From contig NZ_NPDS01000009.1 of NCBI RefSeq assembly GCF_002811925.1, positions 40,001 to 104,000 on the forward strand: 64,000 bases of DNA, given 5' to 3'. Positions within the stretch are counted from its first letter, which is position 1, and each line of letters opens with the position of its first letter. The stretch is from Leptospira barantonii (GTDB lineage Bacteria > Spirochaetota > Leptospiria > Leptospirales > Leptospiraceae). A model generated the notes under the pieces. The model saw only the letters and a list, made by a program, of their open reading frames with translations. It made no database searches and had not been told where the DNA came from. A program made the position numbers and the translations under genes. This document shows positions 1 through 12,606 of this stretch, piece by piece.

Positions 1-590
1 TCTTTTCGGATCTCGCTTCGGAAGCATTACAAAAAGAGAATATGAATTTGGTCCCTGCGATCAAAAACTGTCTCGAGCCGATTTTCAACCGATTGGAAAC
101 CCCTAAAAAGGACAAGGATCGTTTGATTAAGATTTTCGCGAGCCAGCAAAGATTCTTAAGCACCGAAGACGAAAAGTCGTCCCAAAATAATTTCTTCCGT
201 ATGAAGGATTATTTCTACGACGCGTTTATGGTATTTAAAATCGGAGCGATCGCTGAAAACGACGAGCAGTCCATTCAGAGCGCTTTCTTCTGGGAAATTT
301 CCGTACGGAAAAGACCGATCCCCGTTAAGAAGTTCAACGGCGGAGGTGGCGGTGGACAACAACAATCGCAACCGCAACGCCAAAATAAAAACCGCAATAA
401 GAATTTCCGAAATCGCAATCGGGAAGAAGGCGGTCAAGGTCAACAACGCGGTGGTGGCGATCAGAAAAACAGAAGAGAAGGAAATCAAAATTCTTCCGGC
501 TCTTCCGAATCCGAGAACCAAAATCGTAAGTCCAACGAGAATTACGGAGAAGATCGTTCCGGCGGAAATCAAAACCCCGGAAACGAATGA
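1..590 (+). CDS. pcnB: C-terminal part of a poly(A) polymerase / CCA-adding-like protein (5' end outside window)
   Basis: The reading frame is open from base 3 with no start, so only the C-terminal ~195 residues are present. The segment up to about residue 110 resembles the C-terminal arm of PcnB-type poly(A) polymerases (an xxIFNRL...PKKxxxRL core followed by [15 protein letters not shown] and a short basic FFWEI...RKRP run). The last ~75 residues are a low-complexity tail rich in Gly, Gln, Asn, Arg and Ser, a common RNA-binding style of extension. PcnB adds 3' A tails that mark RNA for decay. The catalytic nucleotidyltransferase domain lies upstream, so the identification rests on the C-terminus alone. 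It faces recJ across a shared terminator. Confidence 0.6.
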   Translation, partial: FSDLASEALQKENMNLVPAIKNCLEPIFNRLETPKKDKDRLIKIFASQQRFLSTEDEKSSQNNFFRMKDYFYDAFMVFKIGAIAENDEQSIQSAFFWEISVRKRPIPVKKFNGGGGGGQQQSQPQRQNKNRNKNFRNRNREEGGQGQQRGGGDQKNRREGNQNSSGSSESENQNRKSNENYGEDRSGGNQNPGNE

Positions 591-623
591 GAAAAACCTA
601 ATATCTCAAAATCAAAGCCGAAT

Positions 624-653
624 AAAAAAACCGATCTTGCGATCGGTTTTTTT
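624..653. terminator. Bidirectional intrinsic terminator between pcnB and recJ
   Basis: A-tract, CCGATC / GATCGG stem with a TTGC loop, then a T-tract; symmetric, so it can serve both convergent genes. Confidence 0.85.
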
Positions 654-655
654 AT

Positions 656-2587
656 TTAGTTCTCCGATTCCTGAAAGTAGTTCACTACAAACTGAAGAGA
701 TGTTTTGGACCTGTAGGTGGATTCTTCCAAAGAACCCCATAGATCCAGACTTCCGGCTCTGCTGAGCAAATCTAAAAAATCCTTCCCGCGATTCCAAATC
801 AAACACTGAATCGATTCCGGAGCGCCTAAGATTCTAAAACGAACATGTTTTCCATCGGTCATCGGTTTGGTATGATAGACCTTTGCGTTTTTGATCGAAT
901 ACATGGGAACGGGATTCTCATGACCGAACGGTTCGAAGATCGAAAGCTCCTGAAAAATTTTTGCGTTCAATTCTTCCGGCTGAAGGCTGATCAGACTTTC
1001 CGTTTGTTCGAGTGCGGATTTTTTTTGTTCCTCTTCCAACCAAGGTTCCGCGTGTTCGAAGATCACCTTTGCGAGTTCGGGAATTTTATCGATCTCGAGG
1101 GAAAAACCACCGGCTTCCTTGTGACCGCCGAATTGAAAAAAGAGGGGAGCCGCTTTTTTGAGAAGGTTCAAAACGTTTTCCTTTCCGTAAGAACGAATGC
1201 TTCCCTTTGCATGTCCGTGATCGGGTGTGATGAAGAGCACGGGTCTTTTGTATTCTTCCACAAGTCTTGTCGCTACGATTCCGGAAACTCCCGGTTCGAA
1301 ATCAGGTTCGTAACAAAAAAGAACGGCCTTCTCGGTTCTTTCCTTTTTTCGTTTTAAAAAACCTTCGACTTTGAAAAGATTTCTTTTGGTTCTTTCCCTT
1401 CTTTCCTCGTTGAGCTTCTGAAGTTCCTTGGCCCCCGCTTGTGCGCGGGAAGGATTCTCCTCAAGCAAAAGATTAAGAGCGACTTCGGTCGCGTTCATTC
1501 TTCCGGCGGAATTGATCATAGGACCGAGTCCCCAACCTAAGTCCTTCGAAGTCACGTGTTTCTCCGCAAGTTCCATGAGTTGCAGAAGTTGGAAAAGACC
1601 TTCCCGATGTTGGGTTTCCTTACGATAAAGTTTGAAAAGAATCTTACAACCTTCTCGGACGATGATTCGATTTTCACCGTAAAGAGGCATCATATCGGAA
1701 ACGGTTCCGATCGCCGCGAGATCGAAATTCTGAAGATATTGATCGTGGATCGCGGGGTATTTTAGAAATTCATGATAGAACCATTCTCGTTCCGGATAAG
1801 AGGACTTGAACGAAAAGTTTTCGTCCACGACGGATAAGGAGAATTTAGATTCGGCTTCCTGTCTTTCCCCTTGAAAAAGAAGTTTGCCTCGGTATATTAG
1901 AAAACCTGAAAATAGAGAATTCCCGTCCGGAATCCAAACCGCGCGGTTGTATTCTTCCAGGGAAGAATAAAGATACGCCTGAATGAACTTCATCGCCAAC
2001 ACCGAAGTGCAGATTTTTTCGTTCGGATACAAGGAATCCTGTCGTTTCGGAGAAACCAAAAAACAATTCGGAATTCTTTCCGGGATCTCGTGGTGGTCGA
2101 GAACGATCACTTTGATTCCGAGGGAAGCGAGCTCGTCGATCTGAACGTGGTTGGTCGTTCCGAAGTCGAGTGTAATGAGAAGATCGGGTTTGTGTTTTTT
2201 TACGAAGTCCAGCGCGGCCGGACAAAGTCCGTAGTCTTCTTCGTTCGAGGTTTTGAGGATCAATTCTCCCCTATGGATCTTTTTTAAAAAACCGCCGAGT
2301 AAACTCGTGGAGGAAACTCCGTCGCAGTCCCGATCGCCGAAGAGAAGAATTTTCTTTTCGGTGCGAACGGATTCTTTTAAAAGTTCCAAGGCCGGTTCGA
2401 GGTCCGGCAATAAAAACGGAGAAGGAAGTTCTCTCAGTCCGTGATACAGAAGATGTTCCGGATGGGATTTTTCCCGTAGATGTGTTTCGTAAAATCTATG
2501 TTGAAGAGGGCTGAGATGCTGACGGAACCCGGAAGGATGTAATTCCTTTAAACCCGGGCCGTGTGAAAAAGGGGAGAGCTTTGGCAT
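656..2587 (-). CDS. recJ: Single-stranded-DNA-specific 5'-3' exonuclease RecJ
   Basis: RecJ degrades single-stranded DNA from the 5' end in recombination, mismatch repair and fork restart. The DHH phosphoesterase core is clear: GDRDCDGVSS (residues 84-93) for metal binding, DFGTTN (141-146) and LDHHE (163-167). A DHHA1 domain with a GGHKEAGG motif lies near residue 515, followed by the OB-like C-terminal region. At 643 residues it is somewhat longer than the E. coli protein. The start ATG is only 2 bp after the bactofilin stop, so the two are probably cotranscribed. The motif is DRDCD where DYDVD is most common, a conservative variant that keeps the aspartates. Confidence 0.95.
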   Translation of the reverse strand: MPKLSPFSHGPGLKELHPSGFRQHLSPLQHRFYETHLREKSHPEHLLYHGLRELPSPFLLPDLEPALELLKESVRTEKKILLFGDRDCDGVSSTSLLGGFLKKIHRGELILKTSNEEDYGLCPAALDFVKKHKPDLLITLDFGTTNHVQIDELASLGIKVIVLDHHEIPERIPNCFLVSPKRQDSLYPNEKICTSVLAMKFIQAYLYSSLEEYNRAVWIPDGNSLFSGFLIYRGKLLFQGERQEAESKFSLSVVDENFSFKSSYPEREWFYHEFLKYPAIHDQYLQNFDLAAIGTVSDMMPLYGENRIIVREGCKILFKLYRKETQHREGLFQLLQLMELAEKHVTSKDLGWGLGPMINSAGRMNATEVALNLLLEENPSRAQAGAKELQKLNEERRERTKRNLFKVEGFLKRKKERTEKAVLFCYEPDFEPGVSGIVATRLVEEYKRPVLFITPDHGHAKGSIRSYGKENVLNLLKKAAPLFFQFGGHKEAGGFSLEIDKIPELAKVIFEHAEPWLEEEQKKSALEQTESLISLQPEELNAKIFQELSIFEPFGHENPVPMYSIKNAKVYHTKPMTDGKHVRFRILGAPESIQCLIWNRGKDFLDLLSRAGSLDLWGSLEESTYRSKTSLQFVVNYFQESEN

Positions 2588-2589
2588 TC

Positions 2590-2910
<321 letters not shown>

Positions 2911-3023
2911 TCTGGCTCCAAGTTTTAAGGTCGGAGAGGCAGTTTCAAATGTTTTTTTGCGGGGAGGGCAGGGCTTGCCGGAATTCTCGGCCGCGTTTGC
3001 CGTGATCGTGCGTGCCGGGGTTG

Positions 3024-3092
3024 TGTGAGTTCCCACATTTGGGTGAGAATGGGGTTTGGTCGTAGTCGTGCGATCTTGTATGAGATCCTACA
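3024..3092. repeat. Dispersed repeat, copy on the downstream side of the GH25 gene
   Basis: Read on the minus strand, it holds TGTAGGATCTCATACAA, about 37 nt of spacer, then ATGTGGGAACTCACACA. The whole unit aligns with the repeat at 3820-3934 on the other side of the lysozyme gene, and its end overlaps the lysozyme stop codon. Confidence 0.7.
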
Positions 3093-3807
3093 AAGAATTC
3101 AGATCTTCCAAACTTCCGTTCCAAACGTTCAAATCCACCGGGCCGGAAATTCCGGGAAGCCGCGCCCTGCTGTGATACTGCCAAAGAATCCATCTTTGAT
3201 CCGAAAACGCATTCGGATGTTTGAATATATCCCGAATCCAAACCGGATGATCCTGAAAGTCTTCGCCGATGTATCGATCGATGAATTCATAAGTGAGATA
3301 AAGAATCGTTTTTTTACCGAAGTGAGAATCGACCCGGTTCAGAAAATCCCGGATTTCTTGGGAAACGTTTTCGATCGGAGGTCTTTCCTTACAGTTTCCT
3401 ATAAATTCCAGATCCACAACCGGAGGAAGCGAGTTGGATTCTTGGGGAACGGTGGAAATAAAATTCTCGGCTTGTTCCTTACCGGATTTGCACAACGTAA
3501 AGAAGTGGTAGGCTCCTACGACGAATCCGTTTGCCTTTGCCTGTTTCCAATTGTAGAAAAAGGATTTGTCTTTGAAGTCCCCACCTTCGCTTGCTTTGAT
3601 GAACACAAAAGAAACCTCGGACTTCGGGACGTTTGCCCAGTCGATTTTTCCTTGATGATTCGAAACGTCGATTCCTCGGATCGGATATTGGGAACGGGAA
3701 GGCGAAACAAACCAGATCCAACCTCGATCCAGAGCCTCATACAATCCAAGTCCGCTTAAAAAGAATAAAAGTAAGAATGGAAAAACGAAGAATTTTTTGG
3801 ATTTCAT
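3088..3807 (-). CDS. Glycoside hydrolase family 25 lysozyme (exported, membrane-anchored)
   Basis: An N-acetylmuramidase of family GH25 (Chalaropsis type), 239 residues. An N-terminal hydrophobic segment (residues 6-24) works as a signal or anchor. The GH25 fold signatures are RGIDVSNHQG (44-53), KASEG (71-75), AYHFF (99-103) and the catalytic DxE in PPVVDLEF (128-135); WQYHS follows near the C-terminus. It probably cuts or remodels peptidoglycan in the periplasm. The gene is flanked on both sides by copies of a ~55 bp repeat and may have its own promoter, since 177 bp separate it from the bactofilin start. Family assignment is firm; the physiological role is inferred. Confidence 0.92.
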   Translation of the reverse strand: MKSKKFFVFPFLLLFFLSGLGLYEALDRGWIWFVSPSRSQYPIRGIDVSNHQGKIDWANVPKSEVSFVFIKASEGGDFKDKSFFYNWKQAKANGFVVGAYHFFTLCKSGKEQAENFISTVPQESNSLPPVVDLEFIGNCKERPPIENVSQEIRDFLNRVDSHFGKKTILYLTYEFIDRYIGEDFQDHPVWIRDIFKHPNAFSDQRWILWQYHSRARLPGISGPVDLNVWNGSLEDLNSL

Positions 3808-3819
3808 GGGCGGTTCGTT

Positions 3820-3934
3820 TTTTGTATGAGATCCTACATTTTTGTTAGAATCGGGATTTGATTCTAATCGCGCGAACTTGTAATAGATCCCACATTTTTA
3901 GAAAATCCCGCGATTTCGAAGGAGTTCCCACACT
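3820..3934. repeat. Dispersed repeat, two-unit copy upstream of the GH25 gene
   Basis: Three variants of a short motif (GTAGGATCTCATACAA, GTGGGATCTATTACAA and GTGTGGGAACTCC, minus strand) alternate with ~40 nt spacers that also resemble one another (TTCGCGCGATTAGAATC against ATCGCACGACTACGACC at 3024-3092). Confidence 0.7.
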
Positions 3935-3949
3935 TTCCCCGATTCTTAC

Positions 3950-5116
3950 TTAGAACGCCGCAACCAAAATCGTTTCGATCTCGTTCTTAGGAAGTTCTCT
4001 CGGAAGAGAATCCAAAAACGGAAACGAAGCCGCGAGATTCGCGATCATAGGAAGATCGATCTTTCTCACCTCGTATTCCGAAAGTCTCTGAGGGATTTTC
4101 AATTCGATAAAAATCTTACGAATCCCTTCCACCGCCTTAATGGCCGCCTCGATCACGGAAATATTCGTGATGTCCTCGTCCAAGGCTCTCGCGATCATCA
4201 CGTATTTACCGGCGGAGGAAGTCAGGTTGTATTCCATGACGTGGGGGAGAAGAATGGACATAGACTGGAAGATATCCAAATTCGTAATATTCGCACTTGC
4301 TAATGAAAGAGCGAAACAAAGCCCCAAGGAACTGGAGGACTGAGCGATCCCGGTCAAAAGACTGGCCGCATACAAACCGTTTTTATAGTTGATGTTCTTC
4401 GGATCCCGGATGGAAGGAATCAGGTTCTTTTGTAAAAGTTCGATAGCGCGTAACGCGGAAGAGATCGTAAGTTCCGTGGAAAATTTGGAAAGAATCGTAT
4501 CCACCGCGGCGGCCAAAATTCCAACTCCCACCTTGGAAATATCCGTGGAAGTCATAAAGGAAGAAATCTTAGGATCTGCGATGATGAGTTCGGGGAAAAG
4601 GAGTTCGTGCGAAAAGTATTTCGTGATTCTTTCCTCACCGAGAAGAATCGTGGAGATCGGAGAACATTCCAAACCGAAAACCGGATGAGTAGGAATCAAA
4701 ATCAAAGGAAGGGGTTTTTTGAGTTTCGCTTTCCGTTCGCTTAACATTTCTTCGGCGAAGATATCGTTCGTAACGAGAAGGGCGATGATCTTCGCCATAC
4801 TGATCGATTCGTAAGAACCGTAACCTATGATACAATCCGCGTTCGCGATCTTCGCGAAGTAGGCGGCCGTGTCCAATTCTTCCGGAGTCGGTTCCTTGAC
4901 GATATCGTCGTAGAGAATCACTCCGTCGATATGTTTTTCCAAACTGGTTTTGATGATGGAAAGTTCGTCCATATTCTCCAGCTCTTGTTGAGTGGAGAAT
5001 ATTACGGTTCTTGAACCTATGTTTTTGACGAAGTTACCCACCTTGTATCCGCAATCGGCTTCAAAGTGGATTTTTGGAGGAAATGTGTAGTTAACCCAAT
5101 CGGGGAGTATCGGCAT
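3950..5116 (-). CDS. Iron-containing alcohol dehydrogenase homologue, apparently without metal ligands
   Basis: 388 residues with the overall plan of group III (iron) alcohol dehydrogenases: an N-terminal nucleotide-binding half and a helical C-terminal half ending in the family ILLPHVMEYN segment. Several family hallmarks are degenerate. The GGGSxxD loop reads GSYESIS. The segment that normally supplies Asp and His (G-M-D-A-L-T-H) reads GVGILAA, the next His motif (LGxxHAxAH) reads LGLCFALSL, and the last His before ILLP is replaced in LDIFQSMS. All four iron ligands therefore seem missing, so it is unlikely to be a normal dehydrogenase. GGGGGAC upstream supports the ATG at 5116. Confidence 0.8.
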   Translation of the reverse strand: MPILPDWVNYTFPPKIHFEADCGYKVGNFVKNIGSRTVIFSTQQELENMDELSIIKTSLEKHIDGVILYDDIVKEPTPEELDTAAYFAKIANADCIIGYGSYESISMAKIIALLVTNDIFAEEMLSERKAKLKKPLPLILIPTHPVFGLECSPISTILLGEERITKYFSHELLFPELIIADPKISSFMTSTDISKVGVGILAAAVDTILSKFSTELTISSALRAIELLQKNLIPSIRDPKNINYKNGLYAASLLTGIAQSSSSLGLCFALSLASANITNLDIFQSMSILLPHVMEYNLTSSAGKYVMIARALDEDITNISVIEAAIKAVEGIRKIFIELKIPQRLSEYEVRKIDLPMIANLAASFPFLDSLPRELPKNEIETILVAAF

Positions 5117-5199
5117 CGTCGTCGTCCCCCAGAGTTATCTGGTGAATCGGAATATTTCTAATTTAAATAGAGGTAAAAATCAGTTTATCCGTAACGTTC

Positions 5200-6302
<1,103 letters not shown>

Positions 6303-6306
<4 letters not shown>

Positions 6307-7043
6307 AGATTACAGCCCGAAGGTGAAACTCCGGAAGGACAAACACAGCCCGTTTCTTCCGCGCCGGCAATCAAACAAGGATTACAGAGCGTTCCAACGG
6401 GGCAGTTTTGTTTTACCGTCGTATTGCAAGCCGCGTTGTTGCATTCCGATGGATTACAGCTCGAGCCGACAGGACAAAGATAAGGACGAGAAGAAGAACA
6501 CATTCTCACCGGTGTGGATGGGTTTGAAAAGATACCGCTGTTCAAAAGAGATCTTAACGTGAACGTATAAATTTCACATTTGATAAACGGAAAAACGCCC
6601 GGTGGCGGAATCTGATTCAGAACTCGATGTGTTTGTAGTTTTGCGGAACTCGTAGAGGCTTCCGAAGCGAGATGTGGGAAAGAGGGTTGAACCCCATTCT
6701 CCAGATAAACGTTTCCACCCGCGAGAGTTTCCGCAACCGAAGGCGCCGCGGTTGTGATGTAAAGATTATAACCGACGAACTGAGGTTCCGCGTTCGTTAC
6801 GAAATAGCGGATTAAAAATTCGGGTTTGTAGGAATTCGGTTCGGATACGAAGTCCACGTCCTTTGTCGCGTTGTTTGTGATTCCCTCGTTGACCGCGACC
6901 ACGCTCAAAAACTGAGGAACTCCTACCGGAGAAATGAATACGAAAGGAGATTGCGCGACGTCCGTGTTCATACCACAGCCGAAAAAAATCCACAATAAGG
7001 AAAGCGCGGGAAGAATCGTTGGATGAAGAATTCTAAAGGACAT
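6303..7043 (-). CDS. Cys-rich lipoprotein of unknown function
   Basis: 246 residues with a lipoprotein signal (hydrophobic residues 9-22, lipobox IFFGC, Cys23). The middle has no family I recognise. The C-terminal ~65 residues are rich in cysteine and contain two units of the pattern CPVGxxCNPxxC, one near residue 190 and one near 218, followed by more Cys pairs. Such spacing suggests a disulfide-stabilised surface domain. The gene is coupled to rsmI by an ATGA overlap. It may be a surface-exposed lipoprotein; no function is claimed. Confidence 0.8.
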
Positions 7044-7164
7044 TTTTATCTTGCGTGGGATTCAAATTCTCAAATATTAGAAGACGGATCCGCTATTCAG
7101 GATAGAATTTCCTAGTTCGGCGGTCTTACAATCAAAATTTCCAGATTTCTCCCGGAGCATTCCA

Positions 7165-7866
7165 GTGGTCAGCATTCGTAAACTAGTCCTTTATTCCGGC
7201 ATTTCCATCGCGCTCGTTGCGCTTGTTTGGATTCTTTTTTCTTCCGAAGATTCGGGAGACGCGGAAAGAAAAAAAAGGGAAGCAGATAGCGTAGCCCTTC
7301 TTCTCGGCGGAGGAGGAAGTTCTTCCTCTTCTTCATCGGGCTCTTCCGGCGGCCGAACGAACGAATCCATTTTCGACTCTTCCTTTTATAAGGCGGGCAA
7401 GGGAGAATATATCGAGTCGAATTCGGGCGAAACAAAACCGGAAGACCCGAACGCGGCGGACGCGGATAACCCGATGAATCCTCAATCCAATAAACCTTAT
7501 ACGAACGAGGAGATGGAGCGTTTCAGTCAATTGAGGGAACGTTTTCCGAACAATTCTCTCATTCCTAAAAAGTTAAGTCCTTCCGAAAAAGAAGCGAAGA
7601 AACAGGAAGAAAATCAAATCGCGGAAGCCGCTCGAAACGTTTATGCGAGAACCGCGTCTCCGGTTCAGATCCGTTCTTATTACAATCACATGGAAAAACA
7701 AACCCAGGATAGAATGGACATCATCAACTATCTCGTGGATTTACAAAAAGGTTCCGGCGAAGAAGAAACCGAAAAGAAACTCCAGAACATTCAGGATTCC
7801 ATCAAGAACCAACTCCAACAAGTGCAACGCGATAAGGAGAATGCGTTTAAACAAGCCGGGTTTTAA
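7165..7866 (+). CDS. Membrane-anchored protein with Ser/Gly-rich linker, unknown function
   Basis: 233 residues starting at a GTG with CCGGAG upstream. One N-terminal membrane segment (VLYSGISIALVALVWILF, residues ~8-25) is followed by a charged stretch and a striking run of Gly and Ser (about residues 48-64), then an acidic, Pro-containing linker and a helical, highly charged C-terminal half likely to form a coiled coil (residues ~110-233). The layout is a short anchor, flexible spacer and periplasmic helical domain. No family recognised. It lies alone between the divergent lipoprotein and convergent nadE. Confidence 0.75.
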   Translation: MVSIRKLVLYSGISIALVALVWILFSSEDSGDAERKKREADSVALLLGGGGSSSSSSSGSSGGRTNESIFDSSFYKAGKGEYIESNSGETKPEDPNAADADNPMNPQSNKPYTNEEMERFSQLRERFPNNSLIPKKLSPSEKEAKKQEENQIAEAARNVYARTASPVQIRSYYNHMEKQTQDRMDIINYLVDLQKGSGEEETEKKLQNIQDSIKNQLQQVQRDKENAFKQAGF

Positions 7867-7923
7867 GTTCGATTCTACAAGTCGGTCAGCAAGCGATTCA
7901 GGCTTTCGCAGTGACGATCGATT

Positions 7924-9858
<1,935 letters not shown>

Positions 9859-9972
9859 GTTGTACAGGATTCAGGTTCGAATCCGTTTTGAAAGTGTTTT
9901 TTAATTCGAAAAGGTCCGGTCATCCGGTCTACAACCGGCGCCGAACCTTCTTCGAGAAAACCGAATCGGATT

Positions 9973-11058
9973 TTAAGAAAGGGTTTGCAGATCACCGGAA
10001 ACGATTTGTTTCCAAGTTTTGAGAGCGGACCTGAATTCTCCCTCGGCGACGCGAACCTGATTCTTATCGCCGGAAGATTCTTTTTTGGAAACAAAATCCG
10101 CCTGACGATCGATCAACGATTGTTTATACGATTGCAGTTTTGTTTCCAGATCGGCGGAGAATGGAACCTGCAATGTTTCCATTCTTTTCAAAAAACGTTT
10201 TTCGTCCATCTGCACTTTTTTGCGGAAGATCTGTTCGTCCGGGATTTGTTTTAAATCGGACGCAAGACCCAGATGATACAAACCTTTGATGAGCCACTTG
10301 CTCGGATCGTAGTCGAAAAAACGGATTCCGTTTCTGTAATCCGCTTGGAACTCGTGGTGAAAGTTATGATATCCTTCTCCGTAAGTGAACAGAGCCAAGA
10401 TCCAGTTGTCCTTTGCGGTATGTTTGTCCGAAAACGGTTGTGTTCCTCGGAAATGACAAAGCGAGTTGATGAAGAACGTAAAGTGGTGGTTGATAAAAAG
10501 TCTTAAGAACCCCGCGACTAAAACGCCTCCTAAAAAATCTCCCCAAAGAAGACCGATCAAACCGGGAAAGAAAAAACACATAAAGATCGAGATCGAATAG
10601 TAGTGTTCGTACTGCCATACGATCCACTTGTCTTCCCAAAGATCGGGGATGTTCGTCAGAGAATATTCTCTTTTTTGAAACAACCAAAGAATGTGCGCGT
10701 GCCAAAATCCTTTCGTGATCGCATACGGATCTTCTTCCTTGTCCACGTGTCTGTGATGAATTCTATGATCCGCGCACCATTCCAAAACGGAACTTTGAAA
10801 CGCGGCGCCGCCGAAGAGCAGGAAAAAAATTCTTACCGGAAGCGCGGCCTTGTAAGCCCGATGCGAGAATAGTCTGTGATAGCCCGCGGTGATTCCGATC
10901 CCGGTCGCGAACATCATGAATAAAAACAAAAGCCAGGTTTGATACGGGATTCCTCTCGTAACCCCAAGCCAAACGGTTCCCGCAACTCCGACGATCGGAG
11001 TTACGATTAAGAAGATCGTGGTCACCCAATTGATTGATTTTTCTTTTTGCATATTCAA
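9973..11058 (-). CDS. Acyl-CoA / fatty acid delta-9-type desaturase
   Basis: A membrane di-iron desaturase of 361 residues. The three histidine clusters are present: HRLFSH (61-66), HRIHHRHVD (98-106) and EGYHNFHHEF (around 230), with four or more hydrophobic segments between and around them. It introduces a double bond into saturated acyl chains, adjusting membrane fluidity. A good AGGAA site precedes the ATG. It is divergent from pyrE; the shared ~200 bp spacer contains TAACT-CTGTT-AGTTA (11107-11121), a weak candidate operator. The C-terminal ~70 residues are a charged helical extension. Confidence 0.92.
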   Translation of the reverse strand: MNMQKEKSINWVTTIFLIVTPIVGVAGTVWLGVTRGIPYQTWLLFLFMMFATGIGITAGYHRLFSHRAYKAALPVRIFFLLFGGAAFQSSVLEWCADHRIHHRHVDKEEDPYAITKGFWHAHILWLFQKREYSLTNIPDLWEDKWIVWQYEHYYSISIFMCFFFPGLIGLLWGDFLGGVLVAGFLRLFINHHFTFFINSLCHFRGTQPFSDKHTAKDNWILALFTYGEGYHNFHHEFQADYRNGIRFFDYDPSKWLIKGLYHLGLASDLKQIPDEQIFRKKVQMDEKRFLKRMETLQVPFSADLETKLQSYKQSLIDRQADFVSKKESSGDKNQVRVAEGEFRSALKTWKQIVSGDLQTLS

Positions 11059-11259
11059 TTCCTAAAAGGCCGATCGGGACGTTCGTCCTGTTTCGGCCCA
11101 TTTAATTAACTCTGTTAGTTATGAGCGGAAAGAGGGAAGCTGGTTGCAAAAATGGAGAATTTTTTTGAGATTTTTTTTCGAAATCGAAAACGGTTTCCAG
11201 ATTCTTTCCGAGAAATTCACTGGTTAAAATCAAACGCGAATCGGAATTCACAAAAGTTT

Positions 11260-11815
<556 letters not shown>

Positions 11816-11823
<8 letters not shown>

Positions 11824-12523
11824 TTTCCCGTACGACTTCGGTAAGTTTAGAAACAACCTGATCTTAAGATCGGTCGCGGTGATCGCTCTTTATCTGGCGT
11901 TTATCGTATGGAATTTTTTGAAGGTTCCCGAAGAAAACAGAACCGACTTCGTGAGAATCTTCGGTCTTCTTTCTCTCGTTCTCGGTTTTTTACTCTACCG
12001 AAATTTTTCAAGACAGGTTCGTGTGTTGAAAGGTGCCAAGGTCGAGCTAAATTCAAATTCTTTAAAGTTATTCAATTCGAAAGGACAATCCCTCGAAACC
12101 AAACTCAAGTCCGTGGTTTCGATCGAACGAGACGTGTTCCGTTCTTATGTTCGATTTCTGATCACCACTAAGGACGATATGATTCCGGTTTTGAATCTTG
12201 CCGACCCGGATCGTTTTCAGGAAGAATTGGAAAAACATTCGGGGAAGAAGACGGTCGTTCAGGAAAAGAAAGCGGGGTTTTTTCATCCGAAAACTCTTTT
12301 GTATTTTATTCCTTCGTTCGCGATGTTTGTAGCAGTAATGTTCGGGCCGTTTCCTTTGAAGATGGAATCTTTTTATCTGATTGCGAACGTAAACGCATTG
12401 CTCGTGGCCGTTTATTTTCCGGAAGACAAGGTGAAACTCGTTTATTCCGCGAAACGAAGATGGATTTTTCTTTTGGGCGCGCTTTTGATCGCGCAGTGTC
12501 TGATTTACTTAAAGGTTTTGTAA
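11816..12523 (+). CDS. Membrane protein with a central PH-like soluble domain, unknown function
   Basis: 235 residues. Hydrophobic segments lie at about 17-34, 45-61, 159-177, 184-202 and 215-233. Between the second and third is a soluble domain with alternating short beta strands (GAKVELNSNSLKLFNSKGQSL...), reminiscent of bacterial PH-like membrane-protein modules. The start overlaps pyrE, so it is translated from the same transcript. I do not recognise a named family and assign no function. Confidence 0.75.
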
Positions 12524-12561
12524 TGTTCTGAGTCGCGTTTTCTACGCGGCGTCTTCATACG

Positions 12562-12583
12562 GCGCTTCGTTTTCACGAGGCGC
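12562..12583. terminator. GC-rich hairpin between convergent genes
   Basis: GCGCTTCG / CGAGGCGC stem (one G-T pair) with loop TTTTCA, between the stops at 12523 and 12607. No clear T-run follows, so its role as a terminator is uncertain. Confidence 0.35.
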
Positions 12584-12606
12584 TTATACAAGAAGCTCGT
12601 TTGGTT

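Noticed and set aside
156..572. 138-codon minus-strand frame opposite the poly(A) polymerase tail
   Set aside because: Arises from the low-complexity CAA/AAC/CGC tail of the plus-strand gene; hydrophobic by codon reversal.
346..765. 139-codon plus-strand frame running through the pcnB/recJ terminator
   Set aside because: Out of frame with pcnB, spans the terminator, and enters the antisense of recJ.
3025..3759. Long open frame (244 codons) on the plus strand opposite the GH25 gene
   Set aside because: No ribosome site, atypical amino-acid use, and entirely antisense to a clear GH25 reading frame.
3820..3934. CRISPR-like array (repeats spaced by ~40 nt)
   Set aside because: Only three degenerate motif copies, the spacers resemble each other, and no cas gene is near.
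11107..11121. TAACT-CTGTT-AGTTA as a fatty-acid regulator operator
   Set aside because: Only 5-bp arms; too short to support in one copy, so mentioned only in the desaturase entry.
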